NCBI GenBank assembly: GCA_017882065.1
Contig: JADGQD010000069.1
Location: 1-9,475 of the forward strand
Direction: 5' to 3'
Length of the DNA: 9,475 nucleotides
DNA from: Anaerolineales bacterium
GTDB lineage: Bacteria; Chloroflexota; Anaerolineae; Anaerolineales; Villigracilaceae
Numbering within the stretch: position 1 is the stretch's first letter; the number at the start of each line of letters is the position of its first letter. This document shows, in pieces, positions 1 through 5,839 of this stretch. The notes under the pieces were generated by a model. It saw only the letters and a list, made by a program, of their open reading frames with translations, was not told the origin of the DNA and searched no databases. The position numbers and the translations under genes were made by a program.

Positions 1-1
1 G

Positions 2-106
2 ACCCGCATGAGCACCAAGAAGATCAGGTTGGAAGAACTGCCCGAGAACGTCATCAAGTTGCAGACCGACCGCTCGGAGTGCAAGATCACGTACATGGCG
101 CGTTAA
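2..106 (+). CDS. C-terminal fragment of a probable zinc-dependent dehydrogenase (scyllo-inosose 3-dehydrogenase-like)
   Basis: Only the last 34 codons are in the window; the frame is open from base 2 and stops at TAA 104-106. The tail has the shape of a medium-chain zinc alcohol dehydrogenase C-terminus: a segment around 'LEELPENVIKLQTD' followed by a short final strand 'CKITYM'. From memory it resembles the end of Thermotoga IolM, the zinc-containing scyllo-inosose 3-dehydrogenase of the inositol pathway. The following gene looks like IolO of the same pathway, which supports this reading. The 66-base gap and shared strand suggest one operon. The family call is moderate and the substrate call is tentative, because the catalytic and NAD-binding parts lie outside the window. 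Confidence 0.5.
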   Translation, partial: TRMSTKKIRLEELPENVIKLQTDRSECKITYMAR

Positions 107-115
107 AATCATTCA

Positions 116-167
116 GACCGTAGACGATGGACCATAGACCGCGGCCTGTCGTCTACGGTCCATGGTC
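116..167. repeat. Heptad repeat array arranged as an inverted repeat
   Basis: From 116 the sequence falls into 7-base units. The first three begin GAC (consensus GACNRTR), and after a degenerate centre at 137-150 the units become the complement type (GTCYAYG) at 151-164. The arms 116-127 and 149-160 are perfect 12-base inverted repeats (GACCGTAGACGA against TCGTCTACGGTC), so transcribed RNA would fold into a hairpin. The array fills almost the whole gap between the dehydrogenase stop and the epimerase start, and takes the place where a ribosome binding site would be expected. I recall similar heptad intergenic repeats in Chloroflexota genomes but cannot verify that here. There is no T-run after the hairpin, so it is not an intrinsic terminator. 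Confidence 0.75.
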
Positions 168-172
168 AAAAT

Positions 173-985
173 ATGAAACTTTCCATTGTCCTCTCCACCC
201 AACCCGCCCAGTTCCAGGCTGCCACCTTCAAAGGCGACCTGGAGACGAACCTGCGGTGCATCGCCAGTCTGGGATACGACGGCGTCGAACTCGCCCTCCG
301 CGACCCGAAACTGGTCGAACTCGAAGAGCTGGAACGGCTGACCCGGGAGTGCATACTGTCCGTCCCGGCCATCGGGACCGGTCAGGCCTGGGGTGAAGAA
401 GGCCTGTCGTTCACCGACCCGGACCCGCAGGTCCGGCGCGCCGCCATTGAGCGGATCAAAAGCCATTTCCCGTGCGCGGCCCGCTTCGGGGCAATCATCA
501 TCGTCGGCCTGATCCGCGGCATCGTCAAGCCGGGCGTGGACCCGACCCGGGCGATGGACTGGCTGGTGGAAGCCCTACGCGAGTGCAGCGCGGCCGCCCG
601 TCCGCACGGGATTCGGCTCGCATTGGAGCCGATCAACCGCTACGAGACGACGCTCATCAACAACGCCGCCCAGGGGTTGGAATTAATCGACCGCGTCGGA
701 ACAGACAACTTCGGCCTACTGCTCGACACTTTCCACATGAACATCGAGGAGCCGAGCATCGAGGTGAGCATCCGACAGTGCGGGGCGCACATCTTTCACT
801 TCCACGTGGCCGATTCCAACCGCAGGTACCCCGGCGCGGGACATCTGGATTTCAAATCCATTTTGAATGAGCTCTTTGCCGTCGGTTACCAGGGTTATGT
901 TTCCGGCGAATTCTTGCCAAAACCCGATGCCGAAACATCAGCCAGGCAGGCTATTGCCAACCTGCGCCAAATCCAGGGTTCCTAA
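173..985 (+). CDS. iolO: Xylose-isomerase-like TIM-barrel sugar epimerase, probable 5-keto-L-gluconate epimerase (IolO-like)
   Basis: A 270-residue soluble protein of the AP-endonuclease-2/xylose-isomerase-like TIM-barrel superfamily, which interconverts ketoses or keto acids at a divalent metal. The expected metal ligands are all present: Glu in 'LALEPINRYE', Asp in 'LLLDTFHMNIEE', His in 'FHFHVADSNR' and Glu in 'GYVSGEFLP' near the C-terminus. The opening 'MKLSIVLST', the 'AIGTGQAW' loop and 'NRYETTLIN' recall Thermotoga IolO, which epimerises 5-keto-L-gluconate in inositol breakdown. The family's usual N-terminus supports the ATG at 173, although no Shine-Dalgarno site precedes it; the heptad repeat occupies that position. 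The upstream fragment also looks like an inositol-pathway enzyme. GC is about 66 % through most of the gene but drops to about 50 % after ~845. Superfamily membership is near certain; the exact substrate could instead be tagatose/psicose or hydroxypyruvate. Confidence 0.8.
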   Translation: MKLSIVLSTQPAQFQAATFKGDLETNLRCIASLGYDGVELALRDPKLVELEELERLTRECILSVPAIGTGQAWGEEGLSFTDPDPQVRRAAIERIKSHFPCAARFGAIIIVGLIRGIVKPGVDPTRAMDWLVEALRECSAAARPHGIRLALEPINRYETTLINNAAQGLELIDRVGTDNFGLLLDTFHMNIEEPSIEVSIRQCGAHIFHFHVADSNRRYPGAGHLDFKSILNELFAVGYQGYVSGEFLPKPDAETSARQAIANLRQIQGS

Positions 986-997
986 CATTCCGATCAA

Positions 998-1123
998 GCA
1001 GGTTTGCTCAGGCGGGAAGATGAGGTTCACTCCGAGGCGCTCCAAAACAATTACCATGTTTTGGGGTGTGTCTGTATAGAACTGGTCGCCGAGGCAGGTG
1101 AGAAAGAGTTGGGCTTTTGGCAT
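998..1123 (-). pseudogene. Remnant of a lutA-like gene (lactate oxidation Fe-S protein, N-terminal ~42 codons)
   Basis: Read on the minus strand from ATG 1123-1121, the frame gives 'MPKAQLFLTCLGDQFY', then 'VLERLGVNLIFP' and 'PEQTC'. This is the start of the cysteine-rich CCG domain of LutA/GlpC/GlcF-type proteins, where 'TCL-D-FYP' is followed by 'VLERLGV-V-FP-QTCCG'. LutA is the Fe-S subunit that works with LutB and LutC to oxidise L-lactate to pyruvate. The match stops at the Cys encoded at 998-1000, where the second Cys of the CCG motif should follow. Beyond that the frame is only antisense to the end of the epimerase gene. About 80 % of a normal ~240-residue LutA is therefore missing and no good ribosome binding site precedes it. 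It is best read as a dead fragment left by a rearrangement. Confidence 0.65.
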
Positions 1124-1140
1124 AGATTGTATTAGCACAA

Positions 1141-1169
1141 GGTGGGGAATTCTCCCGCCTCTTTTTTTT
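1141..1169 (+). terminator. Intrinsic terminator ending the iol-like operon
   Basis: GGTGGG (1141-1146) pairs with CCCGCC (1154-1159) through one G-T wobble. A further G-T pair closes a short AT-rich loop, and eight T residues follow at 1162-1169. The T-run is on the + strand only, so the signal stops transcription coming from the epimerase gene, 156 bases upstream. Read from the minus strand the hairpin is followed by TTGTGC, not a T-run, so it should not efficiently end the convergent seven-gene operon. Confidence 0.85.
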
Positions 1170-1187
1170 AAGGAGAGATTTCAGCTT

Positions 1188-2021
1188 TCATCTTGCTAAT
1201 TCAAGGCCTTTAAACGCCTCAACCTGACCACGGATGGCGCACTCGGTCGGCAGGCGCTCAATGGAGGATGCACCGAAGAAACCGACAATGCCGGGCATCT
1301 TTTTCAGCGCTTTGCCTACATTCTCAGGCTCGTCAAATGGCCCGCCGTGGCAGATCACCATCAAATCTTTGCGTAGCATCCAACTTGCCTCTGCCATGAC
1401 CATTACTTTATCTATGGCCTCGTTAAGGGTGAAGGATACGGCCGCGCCGATGCTGCCAGCGGTCGTCAAGCCAACGTGGCATACCAACAGATCGGCTCCC
1501 GCTTTTGTCATGGCTTTCGCCTCATCCGCGGTAAAGGCATATGGCGTGGTAAAAAGATCCATCTCATGCGCCAGGCGGATCATTTCGACCTCTTTTTCAT
1601 AGCCCATGTCAGTGGCCTCCAAATTAGCGCGGAACTTGCCATCGAACAGCCCAACGGTGGGAAAGTTTTGCACACCTGAAAAGCCAATCTCTTTCAACTG
1701 CTTCAAAAAGACGGGCATCAAGCGAAAGGGATCAGTACCGCAGACACCAGCCTGAACCGGGGTGTTCTTCACAACGGGCAATACCTCGGCTGCCATCTCG
1801 ACCACGATGGCATTGGCATCCCCATAGGGCAGCAGTCCCGCCAGCGAGCCACGCCCGGCCATGCGATAACGTCCTGAGTTGTAGATGATGATGATGTCGG
1901 CGCCGCCGGCTTCGGCGAACTTGGCCGAAATACCGGTACCCGCCCCGCACCCGATAATCGGCTTGCCGGCTGTTACCTGAGCCTGTAGGCGCTTGACAAT
2001 CTCTGTACGTGGAATTGCCAT
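1188..2021 (-). CDS. Phosphoenolpyruvate hydrolase family TIM-barrel protein (Tm-1 C-terminal domain type, PF09370)
   Basis: A 277-residue soluble protein covering the whole PF09370 TIM-barrel family, which belongs with the PEP mutase/isocitrate lyase-like barrels. Diagnostic blocks are 'IIGCGAGTGISAK' (22-34), 'YNSGRYRMAGRGSLAG' (47-62), 'GVCGTDPFR' (92-100), 'NFPTVGLFDG' (119-128), 'CHVGLTTAGSIGA' (181-193), 'CHGGPFDEP' (224-232) and 'GFFGASSIERLP' (247-258). These blocks are also found in the C-terminal half of the plant Tm-1 virus-resistance protein, whose N-terminal half matches the neighbouring gene. The family name implies PEP hydrolysis, but as far as I know the reaction of most members is unproven. 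The gene is last in the seven-gene operon. The ATG at 2021 has a strong AGGAG site that overlaps the stop codon of the preceding gene. No intrinsic terminator for this strand was found downstream. Confidence 0.92.
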   Translation of the reverse strand: MAIPRTEIVKRLQAQVTAGKPIIGCGAGTGISAKFAEAGGADIIIIYNSGRYRMAGRGSLAGLLPYGDANAIVVEMAAEVLPVVKNTPVQAGVCGTDPFRLMPVFLKQLKEIGFSGVQNFPTVGLFDGKFRANLEATDMGYEKEVEMIRLAHEMDLFTTPYAFTADEAKAMTKAGADLLVCHVGLTTAGSIGAAVSFTLNEAIDKVMVMAEASWMLRKDLMVICHGGPFDEPENVGKALKKMPGIVGFFGASSIERLPTECAIRGQVEAFKGLELAR

Positions 2022-2030
2022 TTCGAATAT

Positions 2031-2035
2031 CTCCT
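2031..2035 (-). promoter_or_regulatory. Ribosome binding site overlapping the Tm-1-like stop codon
   Basis: On the minus strand, AGGAG lies nine bases before the ATG at 2021 and shares two bases with the TAG stop (2034-2036) of the Tm-1-like gene. A ribosome finishing that gene is placed on the start of the TIM-barrel gene, so the two halves should be made in matched amounts. Confidence 0.8.
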
Positions 2036-3245
2036 ATTTCTCCAGCATGTCCAACAAGGTCTCAGCCACCCTGTCAGCGAATTCGGGATCATTGACATTG
2101 TTGTCCATCTCTATGACCGGGATGCCTGGCTTGAGATTCTTTTTGATGGCCTCGAAGCAGGCGCGATCTGCCAGCGGATCCCAAAACGCCCCACCGGGGC
2201 TATCCAATTGCGAAACGCCCCTGAGGGGGATCAAAATGACAACCGGCGCGGTGGCCGCGTTGGCAGCCGCGGCGATCATCTCACCGATTTTTTTGTTTTC
2301 TTCGGCATTGGTGCGTAACAAGGTGACGTTGGGGTTCCACTGATAGAGCTGGCGGGACCTGTACTTTTGGGGAACGGTATCCATTCCCCAAAAGTTAGCC
2401 ATATCCACGCAGCCGGGAACCAGCACTGCCGGGATACCGGCGCGCGAGGCAGCCATGCAGCGTTCAGGGCCGGCGCTCAACAATCCGCCGCAAACTTCGT
2501 CGGCAAGCTCGGTGGTGGTGATGTCCAGCGACGCTGCAATATAGCCGTCTGCGATCAGGTCTTCCATTGTCTTTCCGCCTGTGCCAGTGGCATGAAAGAC
2601 CAGAACTTCATAGCCGCGCGCCTCTAATACACCGCGCGCCCGATCCACCGCAAGTGTGGTATTGCCAAACATCGAGGCAGTGACCAGGGGCTTTTCCTCG
2701 TCTCCTTTGGCAGTTTCCATTTTTACCATGCCGGTGATAGCCCCCGCCGCGTTGGTGTAGATGGCACGACTGATCCGATTGAAGCCGGCCACATCCACGA
2801 CGGATGGCATAATGGAGATATCCCGGGTTCCAACGTAGGCGCTGACATCCCCGCTGCCTACTGTGGAAACCATTACTTTGGGAACGCCGACCGGCAGCGC
2901 CCGCATCGCCGTGGTTGAGAGCGACGTTCCTCCGCTGCCACCCATCCCGATGACCCCATCCAACTTGCCCTCATCGAAAAGCCGGCGCACTACCACGGTC
3001 AGGCCAGCCGCCATGACCCGCATGGCCTCATCTTTGTGCTCGCCAGAAGCCAGGTAGGCCAAATCCCCGCCACCTGCTTTTGCGACTTCCTGGCGAGTGA
3101 TGTCCGGCGTGAAAGCCGGTTCCCCCATCACGCCGAAGTCTATCACCAGGGTCTTGAGGCCTTCTTTCTCGATGAGTTCCTTGAGAAAGGCAAACTCTTG
3201 ACCTTTCGTATCCAGGGCACCGGCGATGACGATAGTTTTGGTCAT
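2034..3245 (-). CDS. Tm-1-like ATP-binding domain protein (UPF0261 family)
   Basis: A 403-residue soluble protein of full UPF0261/Tm-1-like length. Signature blocks are 'GALDTKGQE' (9-17), 'GMGGSGGT' (100-107), a glycine-rich loop of the ATP-binding region, 'STVGSGDVSAYVGTRDISI' (127-145), 'FHATGTGGK' (217-225), 'LDITTTELADEVCGG' (240-254), 'PLRGVSQLDSPGG' (340-352) and a C-terminal 'NVNDPEFAD'. In tomato Tm-1 this domain binds ATP and is fused to a PF09370 TIM barrel; here the barrel is the next gene, 12 bases away. Bacterial members usually sit beside that partner in catabolic loci, but their reaction is not established to my knowledge. The ATG at 3245 gives the normal family N-terminus; the upstream Shine-Dalgarno is weak (AGG about 10 bases away). 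Family assignment is secure and function is unknown. Confidence 0.93.
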   Translation of the reverse strand: MTKTIVIAGALDTKGQEFAFLKELIEKEGLKTLVIDFGVMGEPAFTPDITRQEVAKAGGGDLAYLASGEHKDEAMRVMAAGLTVVVRRLFDEGKLDGVIGMGGSGGTSLSTTAMRALPVGVPKVMVSTVGSGDVSAYVGTRDISIMPSVVDVAGFNRISRAIYTNAAGAITGMVKMETAKGDEEKPLVTASMFGNTTLAVDRARGVLEARGYEVLVFHATGTGGKTMEDLIADGYIAASLDITTTELADEVCGGLLSAGPERCMAASRAGIPAVLVPGCVDMANFWGMDTVPQKYRSRQLYQWNPNVTLLRTNAEENKKIGEMIAAAANAATAPVVILIPLRGVSQLDSPGGAFWDPLADRACFEAIKKNLKPGIPVIEMDNNVNDPEFADRVAETLLDMLEK

Positions 3246-3262
3246 AGAGCCATCGCCTGCAT

Positions 3263-4006
3263 CTAGCCGAAGATCAGCAACAAGGCTGTGACTACCAACA
3301 GAACCAGAATGATGTTGTCAAATATTTTCTTCGAAACCTTGGTCACCAACCAGCGTCCAATCCAAACGCCAAAGGGGACAATCGGGAACACCCACGAAAT
3401 CTGCCAGAGCCGTTGGAAGTCAAACAGCCCAGTAAAGAAGTAAAAGGGAACTTTGATCCAGTTGAGGATGGCGTAGAACAGAACTGAGGTTGCAATGAAA
3501 ACGCTCGGGGATACATCTTGCAGCATGAGATAAATACTGATGGGTGGCACGCCGCTATGAGCCATTGCCGATGTAAAGCCTGCCGTAGTACCTGCCAACC
3601 AGCCGTGCCAGTTACGCTCCTGGTATTTCAACGAACCGAGGATGCGCTTTTCGAGGACCTTGTAAGCCACGAACAACAATGCGATGATGGCCAGCCCAAT
3701 TTTGAGCACATTGGTCGAGACGTTGGCAATGAAATACGTACCGATCGTCACCCCTATCACTGCACCTGGGATCAACAGCCAAACCAACCGCCCATTCCAT
3801 TTTCGCCAGTGCAAGGCGATGGCAAATACATCCGCGAGCAGCATGATGGGCAGCAGCAAGCCGAGAACCTGGTTGACAGGCATCACCAACGCCATTAGCG
3901 GCGTTGACAATGTCCCCGCCATTCCCCCCAACCCGCCTTTCGACAGGCTGATCAAAAACGCTACAGCCGCCAGCATTATTAAAAATACAGTCGGATTATT
4001 CGCCAT
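3263..4006 (-). CDS. TSUP-family membrane transporter (TauE/SafE sulfite exporter family)
   Basis: A very hydrophobic protein of 247 residues from the ATG at 4006, with about seven or eight predicted membrane segments in two halves, typical of TSUP. Near the N-terminus, 'SKGGLGGMAGTLSTP' is followed by 'MPVNQVLGLLLPIMLLADV', the conserved first-half motif of the family. The second-half repeat begins around 'GTTAGFTSAMAHSGVPPISIYL'. TSUP proteins carry sulfite, sulfonates, sulfur-containing or short organic anions across the inner membrane. In this operon the likely job is uptake or export of the pathway's acid. The frame extends to a TTG at 4039 (258 residues), but the ATG at 4006 starts just before the first membrane segment and overlaps the AOR gene by only 11 bases, so I prefer it. 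The Shine-Dalgarno is weak, so translation probably depends on coupling with AOR. Confidence 0.88.
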   Translation of the reverse strand: MANNPTVFLIMLAAVAFLISLSKGGLGGMAGTLSTPLMALVMPVNQVLGLLLPIMLLADVFAIALHWRKWNGRLVWLLIPGAVIGVTIGTYFIANVSTNVLKIGLAIIALLFVAYKVLEKRILGSLKYQERNWHGWLAGTTAGFTSAMAHSGVPPISIYLMLQDVSPSVFIATSVLFYAILNWIKVPFYFFTGLFDFQRLWQISWVFPIVPFGVWIGRWLVTKVSKKIFDNIILVLLVVTALLLIFG

Positions 4007-5828
4007 TTTTGAAAGCCCCAGGCGTATCCAATATTCCAAGCTCTTTCAATCGCTCCGGGGTCGGGACACCATTCGCGTCCCAGCCCATGATGCGGTAGTA
4101 TTCATCAAGCATAGGCTCCAGGTCAACCACCTGGCCACCCGCGGAACCAACCGTCATGGGCTGAATCAGGTTACGTGCTGGCAGGGTATCCGCCGCGCGG
4201 GAAAAACCTTCGCGCACGTTGAAGAGGCGTGCCAGCGTCGAGATACGCTCCCCAATGCGCTCCAAATCCGCCACCTTGGGATAGTCGAAACCCGTGGCGG
4301 CCTTAACCAACTGCCACAACTCCTTGAGGGTCATCCCGTATCCCGGGAAGGCGCACAAACAGGCACTATCCCAAACGGCCTTATCGGCTTGGTGATCGCG
4401 GAACAGTTGCGGTTTTCCCTCAATCACCAGCGGATCGGCGGCCCCGCTGAATAACTCGCCCAGAGGCGCGCCTCGCAGATGGCAGGCCCCCCGTTCGGAG
4501 ATTGCGTAAGCCAGCGCCGTGCCTTTGGCGGCGTTCGGATGATAGGCGGGCATTTCCAGCCCTTTGACGTGCATGGCGAACGCCTTCGCTGCGGGGTAGC
4601 GTTTGGCGATGGAGGCCACGCCCTGTGCCAACCACTCGCCGCAGCCCTCACCTCTGGCCATTTTCTCCACAAGGGCAATGGCAGCCTCGGCATTCCCCCA
4701 GGATGGTGAAATCCCATCCAGGGTATCCGCGCCCACAATGCCGCGTTCGAACATTTCCATTACGAAGCCGATCACCCCGCCCACGCTGATCGTGTCCAAA
4801 CCATATTCGTCACACAGCCAGTTGAGTCGGATGATCGTCTCCCGGCTGCCAATGGCACAGTTCGAGCCCAGAGCGTAGATGCTCTCATACTCCGGACCTT
4901 CGATGACCTTGCCATCTTCCAGAGGTGTGGTCCATTTGCTGCAGCCAATTGGGCAGCCAAAACAGGCGTAATCCTTTTCCCAGTTGTGCTGCCGGAAGGC
5001 GGTGCCAGAAATCTCGTCCGACTTCTCGAATTGTCCCTGCTGGAAGTTGCGGGTGGGCAGCGCCCCCATCGCGTTGACAACCTCCAGGATGTTAGCCGTC
5101 CCCTCCTTGCGGAGCATGCTGATCGGACCCGACATGCGTACTGCTCGGAAGGACAACTGCAGGGCGCGCTCGTATTGCCTTTTATCGTGGACGCGCACGC
5201 CCCCTTTGCCGCGTACGGCGATTGCCTTGAGATTCTTCGAACCCATCACCGCGCCAACCCCGCCGCGAGCCAAAGCCCGGCTCTCGTTGAAAATCCCGGC
5301 CAGATTGCGTTGTGCTTCTCCGGGAGGGCCGATCACCAGAGATTGCCAATCGTGGCCCAATTCATCTTTGATTTGTTTTGTGGCCGTGGAGATGGTCTTG
5401 CCCCATAGATTTTCTGCTGGACGGATTTCCACCCAGTCCCCATCGATGACCAGCATGACCGGATTTTGGGCGGCTCCCGTTAAAACCAGGGCATCATAAC
5501 CCGCATATTTGAGCATGTTGCCCCAATAGCCACCGCAGTAACCATCGAAATAGGTGCCCGTGGCTGGGCTTTTGGTGGTCACGCCGAAACGCCCCGCTGT
5601 GGGTGCAGTGGTGCCGGTCAGCGGACCGTTGTGGAAGATCATGCGGTTTTCCGCCGAGAGCGGATCCACACCTGCGGGTTGTTCGGTGCACAGCAGCCAG
5701 GCCCCGAGTCCCTTACCGCCCAGAATCAATGGCATCACATTTGCGGGCAGGGGTGTTGTTTCAATGGATCCTGTCGACAAATTGACGCGCAAGATGCGAT
5801 CACAGTAAGCTCGTTGGGTCAAGTCCAT
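3996..5828 (-). CDS. aor: Tungsten/molybdenum aldehyde:ferredoxin oxidoreductase (AOR family)
   Basis: A 610-residue cytoplasmic enzyme of normal AOR length. It oxidises an aldehyde to the carboxylic acid at a bis-pyranopterin W or Mo centre and passes electrons through one [4Fe-4S] cluster to a ferredoxin-type partner. The cluster ligands are visible: Cys289, Cys292 and Cys296 in 'ACFGCPIGC', and Cys492 in 'DSACLCAF', matching the spacing of the Pyrococcus furiosus enzyme. Also present are 'NGPLTGTTAPTAGRF' (67-81), 'LARGGVGAVMGSKNLKAIAV' (186-205), 'EGPEYES' with candidate Glu313 (310-316), and 'ISERGACHLRG' with His450 (443-453). The start ATG has AGGAG six bases upstream. The gene sits nine bases after an aldolase fused to a four-cluster ferredoxin, which is a natural electron acceptor. 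The substrate is unknown; the aldehyde released by that aldolase is the obvious candidate. Tungsten and molybdenum cannot be told apart by eye. Confidence 0.95.
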   Translation of the reverse strand: MDLTQRAYCDRILRVNLSTGSIETTPLPANVMPLILGGKGLGAWLLCTEQPAGVDPLSAENRMIFHNGPLTGTTAPTAGRFGVTTKSPATGTYFDGYCGGYWGNMLKYAGYDALVLTGAAQNPVMLVIDGDWVEIRPAENLWGKTISTATKQIKDELGHDWQSLVIGPPGEAQRNLAGIFNESRALARGGVGAVMGSKNLKAIAVRGKGGVRVHDKRQYERALQLSFRAVRMSGPISMLRKEGTANILEVVNAMGALPTRNFQQGQFEKSDEISGTAFRQHNWEKDYACFGCPIGCSKWTTPLEDGKVIEGPEYESIYALGSNCAIGSRETIIRLNWLCDEYGLDTISVGGVIGFVMEMFERGIVGADTLDGISPSWGNAEAAIALVEKMARGEGCGEWLAQGVASIAKRYPAAKAFAMHVKGLEMPAYHPNAAKGTALAYAISERGACHLRGAPLGELFSGAADPLVIEGKPQLFRDHQADKAVWDSACLCAFPGYGMTLKELWQLVKAATGFDYPKVADLERIGERISTLARLFNVREGFSRAADTLPARNLIQPMTVGSAGGQVVDLEPMLDEYYRIMGWDANGVPTPERLKELGILDTPGAFKNGE

Positions 5829-5834
5829 GTTGTG

Positions 5835-5839
5835 CTCCT
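5835..5839 (-). promoter_or_regulatory. Ribosome binding site overlapping the aldolase-ferredoxin stop codon
   Basis: On the minus strand AGGAG lies six bases before the AOR ATG (5828) and overlaps the TAG stop (5838-5840) of the aldolase-polyferredoxin gene. It fixes the AOR start and suggests that the two products are translated together. Confidence 0.85.

Noticed and set aside
938..1138. The full 66-codon minus-strand frame as an intact small gene
   Set aside because: Only codons 6-47 resemble LutA; the rest is antisense to the epimerase gene, and there is no convincing ribosome site at the GTG start.
1141..1169. Hairpin as terminator of the minus-strand operon
   Set aside because: On that strand the stem is preceded by the A-run and followed by TTGTGC, so there is no T-run; it works only for + strand transcription.
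4007..4039. Upstream TTG start (4039) for the TSUP gene
   Set aside because: It uses a rare start codon and deepens the overlap with AOR to 44 bases; the ATG at 4006 begins directly before the first membrane segment.
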